A DNA stretch of 64,000 nucleotides, from contig NZ_JAOANW010000009.1 of NCBI RefSeq assembly GCF_026162365.1, forward strand, positions 62,001 through 126,000, written 5' to 3'. Origin of the DNA: Nitratireductor luteus. Lineage in GTDB: Bacteria; Pseudomonadota; Alphaproteobacteria; Rhizobiales; Rhizobiaceae. Numbering within the stretch: the first letter of the stretch is position 1; each line of letters begins with the position of its first letter. The notes beneath the pieces are model-generated. The model did not search any database. It saw nothing but the letters and a program-made list of their open reading frames with translations, and was not told where the DNA came from. This document shows, piece by piece, positions 18,180 through 26,595 of the stretch. Position numbers and translations under genes: made by a program.

Positions 18180-19145
18180 TCAAAGGTCGATCTCGGTGGC
18201 CAACCCCGCGCTGCGCGCCGCCTCCGCGGCAAGTGCGGCGACCGCCAGGTCCTGGAGGCCGACGCCAGTGCCATCGAATAGGGTGATCTCGTCATCGCGG
18301 GTGCGGCCGGGATGCTTCCCGTTGACCACCGCGCCGACCGGCGTGATGTCGGCCTTGTCGATGAGCCCATGCGCGACCGCGTGTTGGCACTCGCCGATGC
18401 TGGCGGACTGCGCCACCTCGTCGGTGAACAGCGTAGCAGCGGCGACCATCTCTGCGTCCACCTCCTGCTTGCCCTTGGTGTCGGTACCCATGCAGGCCAG
18501 ATGCGTGCCGGGCTTGACCTGGCCGCGCATGAGGATCGGCTCGAAGCTCGAGGTGATAGTGATGATCACGTCGGCTTCCGCACCGAGCCGGTCGAGCGAA
18601 ACCGCCTCGAAGGGTAGGCCGAGCTCGGCCGCCGTTTCGCCCAGTCGCGGCAGCATTTCAGGGTGCAGGTTCCAGCCGATGACGCGCTCGAAATCCCGTT
18701 GCTCGGCCGCCGCGCGCATCTGGAAGGCCGACTGGAAGCCGGCGCCGACCATACCCAGCACCCTGGCATCCTTTCGCGCCAGATGGCTGATCGAGACGGC
18801 CGATGCCGCAGCCGTGCGAATCGCCGTCAGATAGTTGCCGCCCACCATGGCGTGCGGCCGGCCCGTATCGGGATCGAACAGGAACACGGTCGACTGATGG
18901 TTGGTCAGGCCGCGCTTCTCGTTGCCTGGCCAGTAACCGCCTGATTTCAGCCCGAGCACGCCGTTCTTCCGGTCGAAGCCCGATTTGAACCCGTAGAGAG
19001 CATCTGCATGGCCGATCGCCTCGCGGATAACGGGAAAATTATAGGCCTCGCCCGCCGCCATGGCGGCAAAAACGCCTTCGATGGCGGTGAAGGCATTCTC
19101 GCGCGTAACCACCTTGCGGCAGGTCTCTTCTGAAACGATCAGCAT
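18180..19145 (-). CDS. bhcD: Iminosuccinate reductase (ornithine cyclodeaminase/mu-crystallin family), beta-hydroxyaspartate cycle
   Basis: 321-residue NAD(P)H enzyme of the ornithine cyclodeaminase fold with the Rossmann motif LGMVGAGFQSAFQ (about 131-143). Known BhcD reduces iminosuccinate to L-aspartate, the last step of the beta-hydroxyaspartate cycle. The assignment rests on its place as fourth gene of a full bhcA-B-C-D series as in Paracoccus denitrificans; the fold alone would not separate it from ornithine or alanine-forming relatives. The ATG at 19145 (MLIVSEETCRK) lies 8 nt after bhcC; an upstream frame extension would overlap bhcC and is rejected. Confidence 0.88.
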   Translation of the reverse strand: MLIVSEETCRKVVTRENAFTAIEGVFAAMAAGEAYNFPVIREAIGHADALYGFKSGFDRKNGVLGLKSGGYWPGNEKRGLTNHQSTVFLFDPDTGRPHAMVGGNYLTAIRTAAASAVSISHLARKDARVLGMVGAGFQSAFQMRAAAEQRDFERVIGWNLHPEMLPRLGETAAELGLPFEAVSLDRLGAEADVIITITSSFEPILMRGQVKPGTHLACMGTDTKGKQEVDAEMVAAATLFTDEVAQSASIGECQHAVAHGLIDKADITPVGAVVNGKHPGRTRDDEITLFDGTGVGLQDLAVAALAAEAARSAGLATEIDL

Positions 19146-19153
19146 GCCCGGTC

Positions 19154-20317
19154 TCAATAGGCCATGCCGCGCGCCGTCACCGGCCACAGGCATTCCACCT
19201 TGCCGTTGCGGACGCCGACATACCAGTCGTGGACGTTACAGGTCGGATCGCAGTGACCGGGAACGAGGCGCAGCTTCTCGTTGATCTTCAGAACGCCATG
19301 GGGGTCCTCGATCACGCCGTGCTCGTCGGAGCACTTGATGTATTTCACATCGTCGCGGCCATAGATGAAGGGCAGCCCCGAATCCACCGACTGCGCCTTG
19401 AGGCCAGCGTCGCAGATCGCCTTGTCGGCCTTGGCGTGGCTCATCACACTCGTCAGGATGAATAGCGCGTTCTCCCATTCGCCCTGGTCGATGCGGTTGC
19501 CGTCCTTGTCCTTGATGCGCCCGTAATCGGCGTCCATGAAGGCGTAGGAACCGCATTGCAGCTCGTTGTAGACGCCGGATTCGCTCTCGAAATAATAGCT
19601 TCCCGTGCCGCCGCCGCTGACGAGCTCGGGCGTGAGCCCTTCCTTCTTCAGCGCTTCCACGGCGTCGGTCACCTGGGCGATAGCGGCACCGAGCTTGACC
19701 TTGCGGTCCTCATAGCTGTCGATGTGCTGCATCGCCCCCTGATAGGCCTGGATACCGGTAAAATCCAGATTTGGGGCGGCGGCGATCGCCTTGGCGATCT
19801 CGACCACCGCCTCGCTGGTCACAACGCCGCAGCGGCCGGCGCCACAGTCGATCTCCACGAAACACCCGAGCGTGGTGCCGTGCTTCTGCGCCGCCGCCGA
19901 CAGGTCGGCGACGTTCTCGATATCGTCGACGCAGACGATGACACGGCCGCCGTAATTCGGCAGGTGGGCCAGGCGGTCGATCTTCGCCGGGTCGCGCACC
20001 TGGTTCGATACCAGAATGTCCTTGATGCCGCCGCGGGCGAACGCCTCAGCTTCCGACACCTTCTGGCAGCACACGCCGACCGCACCGCCGAGCTTTTCCT
20101 GCAGCTTTGCGACGTCGACGGATTTGTGCATCTTGCCGTGCACGCGGTGGCGCATGCCATGCCCTCTGGCGTAATCGCCCATCTTCCTGATGTTGCGCTC
20201 GAGCGCGTCGAGATCGAGGATCAGGCAAGGGGTCTGGATATCTTTCTCATCCATGCCAATGGCGGCGGGAATATCGTAGCCGACCTCATGCCCGGCGATG
20301 GTCTCATGCTTGGTCAT
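19154..20317 (-). CDS. bhcC: Beta-hydroxyaspartate aldolase (D-threonine aldolase family), beta-hydroxyaspartate cycle
   Basis: 387-residue PLP and divalent-metal aldolase that joins glycine and glyoxylate to (2R,3S)-beta-hydroxyaspartate. It has the alanine-racemase-type N-terminal barrel (TPCLILDLDALERNI) with the PLP lysine in HGKMHKS near residue 63, and the C-terminal metal-binding segment VPGHCDPTCNVHDWYVG. The start at 20317 (MTKHETIAGHEVG) has GGGAG 7 nt upstream. It lies 10 nt downstream of bhcB and 8 nt upstream of bhcD in one operon. Without this context it would be annotated as D-threonine aldolase. Confidence 0.92.
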   Translation of the reverse strand: MTKHETIAGHEVGYDIPAAIGMDEKDIQTPCLILDLDALERNIRKMGDYARGHGMRHRVHGKMHKSVDVAKLQEKLGGAVGVCCQKVSEAEAFARGGIKDILVSNQVRDPAKIDRLAHLPNYGGRVIVCVDDIENVADLSAAAQKHGTTLGCFVEIDCGAGRCGVVTSEAVVEIAKAIAAAPNLDFTGIQAYQGAMQHIDSYEDRKVKLGAAIAQVTDAVEALKKEGLTPELVSGGGTGSYYFESESGVYNELQCGSYAFMDADYGRIKDKDGNRIDQGEWENALFILTSVMSHAKADKAICDAGLKAQSVDSGLPFIYGRDDVKYIKCSDEHGVIEDPHGVLKINEKLRLVPGHCDPTCNVHDWYVGVRNGKVECLWPVTARGMAY

Positions 20318-20327
20318 AGGTATCTCC

Positions 20328-21281
20328 CTACACTTTGGCCCAGGGCAATTTGCCGAGATCGACATTGCCCCCGGTGATGATGACGCCGACGCGCTTGCCG
20401 GCGAAAAGCTCTTTATTCTTCAGGATCGTGGCCAGCGGCACTGCGCTCGATGGCTCCATGACGATCTTCATGCGCTCCCAGATGAGCCGCATCCCCGCAA
20501 CGATCTCCTCCTCGGTGGCCGTGAAGATGTCCTCCACATGCTTCGAGACGAAATGCCAGGTGAGTTCCTTGAGCGGTACCTTCAGCCCGTCGGCCACCGT
20601 CTGCGGCGCATCGTCGGCAATGATGTGCCCGGCCTTGAAGGAGCGGTAGGCATCGTCCGCGTTCTTCGGCTCGGCCGCATAGATCTTCGTCTTCGGCGCA
20701 ATGGTCGACAGCGTAAGGCAACAGCCCGAAACCATGCCGCCGCCGCCAATGGGCGCCACCACGGCATCGAGTTCGCCAATATCTTCGACGATCTCCTTCG
20801 CGCATGTCGCCTGCCCGGCGATGACGCGCGGGTCGTTATAGGGGTGCACGAACTCGGCCCCCGTCTCGGCCACGACCTCGGCGAACACCGCCTCGCGCGA
20901 GGAGGTCGAGGGCTCGCATTCGACGATGCGCCCGCCATAACCGCGAACCGCCGCCTTCTTGGGCTCCGGCGCGGTCCTCGGCATCACCACCGTCACGGGA
21001 ATGCCGCGCTTGCCGGCGGCATAGCTCAGCGACAGCGCATGGTTCCCCGAGGAATGGGTCGCGACGCCGACCTTTGCCATTTTCTCATCCAGCCCGAACA
21101 CCGCGTTGGATGCGCCTCGCGCCTTGAAGGCGCCCGCCTTTTGGAAGTTCTCGCATTTGAAGAACAATTCGGCACCGGTCAGGCCGTTGATGAAGCTGCT
21201 GGTCAGGATCGGCGTTCGGTGGATATGCGGAGCGATGCGCGCATGCGCGGCCTCGACATCGGCGTAGGTCGGTATGTCCAT
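20328..21281 (-). CDS. bhcB: Beta-hydroxyaspartate dehydratase (threonine dehydratase family), beta-hydroxyaspartate cycle
   Basis: 317-residue fold-type II PLP enzyme that removes water from beta-hydroxyaspartate to give iminosuccinate. The PLP lysine is in AGAFKARGASNAV (about residue 53), and the phosphate-binding glycine loop is IGGGGMVSG near 177-185. GAGGAG lies upstream of the ATG at 21281. It resembles serine racemase/threonine dehydratase, including the C-terminal VIITGGNVDL segment; its place between bhcA and bhcC identifies the role. Confidence 0.92.
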   Translation of the reverse strand: MDIPTYADVEAAHARIAPHIHRTPILTSSFINGLTGAELFFKCENFQKAGAFKARGASNAVFGLDEKMAKVGVATHSSGNHALSLSYAAGKRGIPVTVVMPRTAPEPKKAAVRGYGGRIVECEPSTSSREAVFAEVVAETGAEFVHPYNDPRVIAGQATCAKEIVEDIGELDAVVAPIGGGGMVSGCCLTLSTIAPKTKIYAAEPKNADDAYRSFKAGHIIADDAPQTVADGLKVPLKELTWHFVSKHVEDIFTATEEEIVAGMRLIWERMKIVMEPSSAVPLATILKNKELFAGKRVGVIITGGNVDLGKLPWAKV

Positions 21282-21293
21282 ATCCCGTTCTCC

Positions 21294-22496
21294 TCAGGCT
21301 GCCGCGCGCGGCATGGCGCCCGCGCCGCGGCCGGCGGTCGCCCGATAATGCTCCTGCGCGGCGGCAACGCCAGAGCCGAGCGTGACCGGCAAGCCGAGAT
21401 CCGCCATGACCATTTCCGCCGTGGCGATGCCCGATAACGCCATGACGTCGGTCATTGAGCCAAGATGGCCTATGCGGAACAGCTTGCCGGCCACCTCGCC
21501 CAACCCGACACCGAAGGCCACGCCGTATTTTTCGGCGGCGTGGGTGACGATGCGGGTTGCGTCGAAGCCGTCCGGGACGAGAACGGCGCTGACCGTGTCG
21601 GAGTAGAGCCCGGGCTCCTTCGCGCAAAGCGACAGACCCCAGGCATCGACCGCCTTGCGCACGCCATCGGCAATGCGACGGTGGCGCGTGAAGACGCGCT
21701 GAAGCCCCTCCTCCTCCAGCATGGCGATGGAGACGCTCAAGCCGCGGATCAGGTTGACGGGCGGCGTATAGGGAAAGCCGCCAGCCGCCTGCGTCTTCAT
21801 CATGTCGCGAAAGTCGAAAAAGCAGCGCGTACACCTTGCCGAAGCGACCCTTTCCAGCGCCTTCGAGCCGATGCCGAGAATGGCCAGACCAGGCGGCAGC
21901 ATGAACCCCTTCTGCGAGCCGGTGACGGCGATGTCGACACCCCATTCGTCCATGCGGAAATCCATGGAAGCGATGGAGCTAACACCGTCGACGTAAAGCA
22001 GTGCGGGATGCCCGGCGGCATCGAGCGCACGGCGCACGGCGGCGATGTCGCTCAGGACCCCCGTGGCGGTCTCGTTGTGGCAGACGATGAGTGCCTTGAT
22101 GGAATGGCCGGCGTCGGCCTTCAGGACGCGCTCGAATTCATCGGCTGGGGCGCCCTCCCCCCATGGCGTCTCGATAACCTCGACATTGAGGCCGTGCCGC
22201 TGGCACAGATCGATCCAGCGGTGCGAGAACATGCCGTAGCGGGCAGCCAGAACCTTGTCGCCGGGCGACAGGGTGTTTGTGATCGCGGCTTCCCAGGCGC
22301 CCGTGCCGGTGGCCGGAAACAGGATGACTTCGGCGTCGCTCGATTGCAGCACGCGGCGCACGCCGTCGAGCGCCGGCCGATACATGTCGGCAAAGGTGGG
22401 CGAGCGGTGGTCGATGGACGGGTAGTCCACGGCCCGCCGCAGGGCTTCCGGTATGTTGGTCGGGCCGGGAATGAAGATCGGGTTCTGTGTCGACAT
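21294..22496 (-). CDS. bhcA: L-aspartate:glyoxylate aminotransferase, beta-hydroxyaspartate cycle
   Basis: 400-residue class V PLP aminotransferase related to serine-glyoxylate transaminase. It converts glyoxylate to glycine using aspartate, returning oxaloacetate. The PLP lysine is in TGSQKGFMLPPG (about 196), and the substrate loop PGPTNIPEALRRA is near the start. The ATG at 22496 (MSTQNPIFIPG) is chosen; a TTG at 22511 in frame is an alternative. It is the first gene of the bhcABCD operon, divergent from bhcR across about 200 bp. Confidence 0.92.
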   Translation of the reverse strand: MSTQNPIFIPGPTNIPEALRRAVDYPSIDHRSPTFADMYRPALDGVRRVLQSSDAEVILFPATGTGAWEAAITNTLSPGDKVLAARYGMFSHRWIDLCQRHGLNVEVIETPWGEGAPADEFERVLKADAGHSIKALIVCHNETATGVLSDIAAVRRALDAAGHPALLYVDGVSSIASMDFRMDEWGVDIAVTGSQKGFMLPPGLAILGIGSKALERVASARCTRCFFDFRDMMKTQAAGGFPYTPPVNLIRGLSVSIAMLEEEGLQRVFTRHRRIADGVRKAVDAWGLSLCAKEPGLYSDTVSAVLVPDGFDATRIVTHAAEKYGVAFGVGLGEVAGKLFRIGHLGSMTDVMALSGIATAEMVMADLGLPVTLGSGVAAAQEHYRATAGRGAGAMPRAAA

Positions 22497-22693
22497 CGGC
22501 TTGCGTTCCAAAAATTATCCGCCAAACGGCATTTGGAAACAGGCTAGGCTTCGATCAGCCTGCTGGCAATTTTTTTGAAAAATATTTTTATTTCCATGAG
22601 AATAATGATAATCGTTTGTTCTGAAACGTTTTTTCTATTTTGCAATTGGCGCAAAACTTTTCAAAAACTGCCGCCCAGTGCCAGGAGGACACT
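22497..22693. promoter_or_regulatory. Divergent bhcA/bhcR promoter region
   Basis: 197 bp of strongly AT-rich DNA between the two divergent starts. It contains the 12-bp palindrome AAAAATATTTTT at 22578-22589 and several A/T tracts (for example ACGTTTTTT near 22627). IclR regulators such as BhcR bind AT-rich dyads in such divergent regions. The exact operator cannot be fixed by eye. Confidence 0.5.
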
Positions 22694-23518
22694 ATGCCAC
22701 AGAAAACCGGCCGTGCACGGGGGCGCCCGCGCTCCTTTCACGATACGTCGGAGAACACGCTGATCCAGTCCCTCGACCGCGCTATGGAAGTTCTGAAGGT
22801 CGTGGCGCGGGGCGGCGGCCTATCGCTGACAGAGATTGCCGACGTGTCCGGCCAGTCGGCTTCCACCGCCTATCGCATCCTCATCACGCTGCAAAAGCAC
22901 CGTATCGTCGAGTTCGACGAGCCGGCGCAAATCTGGCATGTGGGGATCGAGGCGTTCCGTATCGGCAGCCATTTCCTCGGCCGCACCAGCATTGTCGAGC
23001 AGAGCCGGCCCGTCATGCAGCACATCATGGCCGAGACCGGCGAGACCGCCAATCTGGCCATCATTGACCGGGGCGAGGTGATCTTCGTCAGCCAGGTGGA
23101 AACGCATGAGCCGATCCGCGCCTTTTTTCGGCCCGGCACGCGCGGGCCCGTGCACGCATCGGGCATCGGCAAGGCACTGCTTGCCTATCTGCCGCGGGCA
23201 CAGGCCGAAAGCATTTTGAAGAAGGGCCCGCTCAGCGCCTATACGGGCAAGACCATCGTCTCGCGCGAAACGCTTGCCGCCGAAATGGTGCGGATCCGCG
23301 CGCACGGCTTCGCCGTCGACGACGAGGAGCGCACCCAGGGCATGCGTTGCATCGCCGCTCCCATCTTCAACCAGTTCGGCGAGGCGGTGGCCGGGGTTTC
23401 GCTTTCCGGGCCCGCCTTCCGCATCACGCCTGGTCGCGACACGGAATATGGCGCCGTGGTCCGCAAAGCGGCAGAAGATATCACCCGCGCCATCGGCGGC
23501 ATTCCGCCGCGGGAGTGA
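22694..23518 (+). CDS. bhcR: IclR-family regulator of the beta-hydroxyaspartate cycle
   Basis: 274-residue IclR protein with an N-terminal winged helix (about 25-90; LSLTEIADVSGQSASTAYRIL) and a C-terminal effector domain (about 105-270; RGPVHASGIGKALLAYLP, DDEERTQGMRCIAAPIF). The ATG at 22694 has AGGAGG 6 nt upstream. In Paracoccus, BhcR sits divergent to bhcABCD, activates it and responds to glyoxylate; the identical arrangement here supports the name. Confidence 0.88.
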   Translation: MPQKTGRARGRPRSFHDTSENTLIQSLDRAMEVLKVVARGGGLSLTEIADVSGQSASTAYRILITLQKHRIVEFDEPAQIWHVGIEAFRIGSHFLGRTSIVEQSRPVMQHIMAETGETANLAIIDRGEVIFVSQVETHEPIRAFFRPGTRGPVHASGIGKALLAYLPRAQAESILKKGPLSAYTGKTIVSRETLAAEMVRIRAHGFAVDDEERTQGMRCIAAPIFNQFGEAVAGVSLSGPAFRITPGRDTEYGAVVRKAAEDITRAIGGIPPRE

Positions 23519-23602
23519 TCGAATGCCCACACCCTGTCGTTGCATCTTGAACGGCGGTGGTGCGGACGCACAGAACAGCTCGTGATTGTCCCCGTGTTGC
23601 CG

Positions 23603-24604
23603 TCAACCGACGGTCAGGACGATTTTCCCAATATGCGCATTGGTTTCCATCAGCGCATGAGCCTGAGCGGCATCGGCCAATAGATAACGCTTGTGGATCA
23701 GCGGCCGGCACTTTCCCTGCGCCAGCAATGGCCAGACCTTTTCTTCCAGCTGGGCCGCAATACGCGCCTTGGCCGCGATGGGCTGCGAGCGCAAGGTCGA
23801 CCCCGTATGCGTCAAGCGCTTGAGCATCAGGCGCATGTAATCAACCTCGACGCGCGAACCCTGCAGGAAGGCGATGTTGACGATCCGGCCATCGACGGCG
23901 GCGGCCTGGTAATTCTTTGCAATATAGGGTCCGCCGACCATATCCAGAATCACGTCGGCGCCGCGCTTGCTCGTTGCCTCCTTGACGACAGCAACCCAAT
24001 CCTCCTCGCGGTAGTTGATGGCCACGTCAGCGCCGAGGTTGCGGCAGGCCTGACATTTCTCCTCCGAGCCGGCGGTGACCACCACGGTCGCGCCAAAGGC
24101 CTTGCCGAGCATGATCGCCGTCGTGCCGATGCCCGAACCGCCGCCATGGACAAGCAATGTTTCGCCGGCCTTCAGCGCGCCGCGCTCGAAGACATTGTGC
24201 CACACAGTGAAGAAGGTCTCGGGAATGGCCGAGGCTTCCTCCAAAGGCAACCCGGACGGAACGCGCAGCGCGTTCGAGGCATCGACCAGCGCATATTCTG
24301 CATAACCCCCACCCGGCGTCAGAGCACAGACCAGATCCCCCGGTTTCCAGCGCGAAACCTCGCTGCCGGCCGCCTGCACCGTGCCCGCGACCTCTAGCCC
24401 CGGAATCGCCGACGCCCCTTCAGGTGCCGGGTAGAGCCCTGCGCGCTGCAGAAGGTCGGGGCGGTTCACCCCGGCGGCCGCCACGCGGATCAGGATTTCG
24501 CTCGGGCCAGGCGGCGAAACGGCCAATTGCTCGAGCCGTAGCACATCCGGCCCGCCAGGCTCGCTGATGGTAGTGGCAGACATGGTTTTGGGAAACGCGG
24601 TCAA
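23603..24604 (-). CDS. NAD(P)H:quinone oxidoreductase, zinc-type alcohol dehydrogenase superfamily (Qor/PIG3-like)
   Basis: 333-residue enzyme of the medium-chain reductase family without the structural zinc cysteines. It has a GroES-like N-terminus (VNRPDLLQRAGLYP, GLEVAGTV) and the Rossmann loop VHGGGSGIGTTAI at about 144-156. It probably reduces quinones or enones with NADPH. The start is either a TTG at 24604, with AGGAGGG 4 nt upstream, or an ATG at 24583 with a poor ribosome site. It is not obviously linked to either neighbouring pathway. Confidence 0.82.
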   Translation of the reverse strand: MTAFPKTMSATTISEPGGPDVLRLEQLAVSPPGPSEILIRVAAAGVNRPDLLQRAGLYPAPEGASAIPGLEVAGTVQAAGSEVSRWKPGDLVCALTPGGGYAEYALVDASNALRVPSGLPLEEASAIPETFFTVWHNVFERGALKAGETLLVHGGGSGIGTTAIMLGKAFGATVVVTAGSEEKCQACRNLGADVAINYREEDWVAVVKEATSKRGADVILDMVGGPYIAKNYQAAAVDGRIVNIAFLQGSRVEVDYMRLMLKRLTHTGSTLRSQPIAAKARIAAQLEEKVWPLLAQGKCRPLIHKRYLLADAAQAHALMETNAHIGKIVLTVG

Positions 24605-24697
24605 GATACCCTCCTGTATTGAGGAGAGTCAGCGAACCTGCCTCAGGCGCCGGGCGCATTTTCGCGACCTGCGAAACTCTCCGTACTGGCATCAGTC

Positions 24698-24806
24698 TAG
24701 AGCGCCCTTTGTGCGTCCATCTGGACGCACAAAGGGCGCTCTATCTTTTGGTTTTTCCGCATTCATACGGATGCCAGACGATTCCGCCTGGCTCAAAATG
24801 CTCTAG
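24698..24806. repeat. Intergenic repeat with perfect 22-bp inverted arms (family 1, copy 1)
   Basis: TAGAGCGCCCTTTGTGCGTCCA (24698-24719) and its exact complement (24722-24743) are separated by only two bases. The adjoining 24744-24806, read on the minus strand (CTAGAGCATTTTGAGCC...), aligns with 49379-49450. This is a short dispersed repeat of the kind common in Hyphomicrobiales. It lies after the end of the GntR gene and could also act as its terminator, though no T-tract follows. Confidence 0.7.
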
Positions 24807-25537
24807 GTGAAGATGCCCTCGCTGTGCTTCTCCACATAATCGGCAAGGCCGAGCGTGTGGTCACGGCAGAGTTTTTCCGCCAATTCGGTTTCGCGTCTTT
24901 CCAATGCGTCGATAATGGCCAGATGATCCTTGATCGACTGGCTTGCCCGGTCGTCGCGCCCGATGGTGATTTTGCGGATGCCGCGCACATGCAGGAGAAT
25001 GTTCTCGGTCATCTGCTGCAGGGTCTGCGATCCTGTCATCTGAATGAGCGTCTGGTGAAAGCGCAGATTTGCTTCGGAATATTCGCTCAGATAATCGCCG
25101 GGCGCGTGGCCCTCGTGGAACTCCTCGAAAATCTTCCGCAGGCGATCGATGTCCTTGCGGCTGGCGTTGAGCGAGATAAGCCGCGCCGCCATGCCTTCCA
25201 GCGCCGCCCATACCTGGATCATCTCGATGACCTCGCGTTTGGTCTTGCGCAGGACGATGATGCCGCGCCGCGCGATCGATTTCACGAAGCCTTGCTGTTC
25301 CAGCATGGCAATCGCCTCGCGGATAGGGGTGCGGCTGACATTGAGACGTTCGGCAAGCAGGCGCTCGTCGAGCCAGGTGTTTTCCTGCGTCGCGTAAATG
25401 TCCATATCGGCGATGGCATGCTTCAATGCCGCATAGACGCGTGTCTTGATATTCGGCTCCGCAGAGAAGGGCTCAAGAACGAGGCCCGGGGTACTCTCTT
25501 CGGGAAGCGGCCAGCGGGTCTGGCTTCTGGAACTCAC
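24803..25537 (-). CDS. GntR-family regulator (FCD subfamily), candidate master regulator of the oxalate region
   Basis: 244-residue regulator with an N-terminal winged helix (about 55-110; LAERLNVSRTPIREAIAMLEQQGFV) and an FCD ligand domain (about 115-235). The start is GTG at 25537 with AGGAG 6 nt upstream. A copy of the 17-bp palindrome found before the oxalate genes lies 22 nt upstream of its own start (25559-25575), pointing to autoregulation and making it the best candidate to bind all eight sites. An acyl or dicarboxylic acid effector such as oxalate, glyoxylate or oxalyl-CoA is plausible but unproven. Confidence 0.85.
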   Translation of the reverse strand: MSSRSQTRWPLPEESTPGLVLEPFSAEPNIKTRVYAALKHAIADMDIYATQENTWLDERLLAERLNVSRTPIREAIAMLEQQGFVKSIARRGIIVLRKTKREVIEMIQVWAALEGMAARLISLNASRKDIDRLRKIFEEFHEGHAPGDYLSEYSEANLRFHQTLIQMTGSQTLQQMTENILLHVRGIRKITIGRDDRASQSIKDHLAIIDALERRETELAEKLCRDHTLGLADYVEKHSEGIFT

Positions 25538-25558
25538 TTCAGTCTCCTGCTTTCTGTC

Positions 25559-25575
25559 TGGAACCTATAATACCA
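25559..25575. promoter_or_regulatory. 17-bp palindrome site A (GntR gene)
   Basis: TGGAACCTATAATACCA; the reverse complement TGGTATTATAGGTTCCA matches the left half of the shared consensus TGGYATNNNNNATNCCA exactly and ends in CCA. It is 22 nt upstream of the GntR start codon, overlapping the expected promoter. Confidence 0.6.
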
Positions 25576-25677
25576 TAGAGTGAATGGAGCGCTTTCTCAA
25601 ACGATGCAAGGATTGACTGACGCTTTCGCCGTCAGCCGTCACATCGTCCTCAGCGTTTATCGGAATCTCACGAAATC

Positions 25678-26595
25678 CTACCCTGCGGCTTCCAGGTACG
25701 CGCTTTCCGGCTGCCCGTTGAGAAGGTCTAGAAGCGTCTCGCCAAGGCGCGCCGGTGTGGGTGAGATACGGATGCCGGCCGCCTGCATGGCCTCGATCTT
25801 GTCTTCCGCCCCGCCCTTGCCGCCGGCGATGATGGCGCCCGCATGACCCATGCGCCGCCCCGGGGGAGCGGTGCGACCGGCAATGAAGCCGACTGTGGGC
25901 TTGCTTCTGCCGCGCCTTGCCACATCCGCAAGAAACGCGGCCGCCTCCTCCTCGGCCTGCCCGCCGATCTCGCCGATCATGACAATCGATTCGGTTTCGG
26001 GATCGGCAAGGAACATCTCCAGCACATCAATGAACTCGGTGCCCTTGATGGGATCCCCGCCGATGCCCACAGCCGTGGTCTGGCCAAGGCCCTTCTGCGA
26101 GGTCTGGAACACCGCCTCATAAGTGAGCGTACCGGAGCGCGAGACGATGCCGACGGAGCCCTTGCGGAAGATGGAGCCTGGCATGATACCGATCTTGCAT
26201 TCGCCGGCAGTAATGATACCCGGGCAGTTCGGCCCGATCAGGCGTGAACGCGATCCCGAAAGCGCCCGCTTGACGCGCTGCATGTCGAGCACGGGAATGC
26301 CCTCGGTGATGCAGACGATCAGCGGGATCTCCGCGTCGATGGCCTCGCAAATCGCGTCCGCCGCTCCGAAGGGCGGCACGTAGATGACGGTCGCATCGGC
26401 ATCCGTCGCCGCGCGTGCCTCCTTCACCGTATCGAAGACGGGCAGGCCCAGATGCATCATGCCCCCCTTCCCCGGTGCTACGCCCCCGACCATCTGCGTG
26501 CCATATTCGATGGCATGCCGTGAGTGGAATGTGGCGGTCTTGCCGGTAAAGCCCTGACAGAGGAGACGGGTGTTCTTGTTCACCAGGATGGACAT
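25678..26595 (-). CDS. Succinyl-CoA-ligase-type ADP-forming acyl-CoA synthetase, alpha subunit
   Basis: 305-residue alpha subunit of the SucD/MtkB type, with a CoA-binding N-terminus ([20 protein letters not shown]) and active-site phosphohistidine in [12 protein letters not shown] near residue 250. Its ATG overlaps the beta-subunit stop. The family includes succinate-CoA and malate-CoA ligases. Location beside oxalate genes, not TCA-cycle genes, and downstream of an operator-bearing ligase gene argues against the housekeeping enzyme; oxalate, malate or another C2-C4 acid is possible. Confidence 0.85.
   Translation of the reverse strand: MSILVNKNTRLLCQGFTGKTATFHSRHAIEYGTQMVGGVAPGKGGMMHLGLPVFDTVKEARAATDADATVIYVPPFGAADAICEAIDAEIPLIVCITEGIPVLDMQRVKRALSGSRSRLIGPNCPGIITAGECKIGIMPGSIFRKGSVGIVSRSGTLTYEAVFQTSQKGLGQTTAVGIGGDPIKGTEFIDVLEMFLADPETESIVMIGEIGGQAEEEAAAFLADVARRGRSKPTVGFIAGRTAPPGRRMGHAGAIIAGGKGGAEDKIEAMQAAGIRISPTPARLGETLLDLLNGQPESAYLEAAG

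Noticed and set aside
19154-20317. D-threonine aldolase and generic ornithine cyclodeaminase/threonine dehydratase as names for the bhc genes
   Set aside because: These are the right folds, but the complete A-B-C-D order with a divergent IclR gene matches the beta-hydroxyaspartate cycle cluster.
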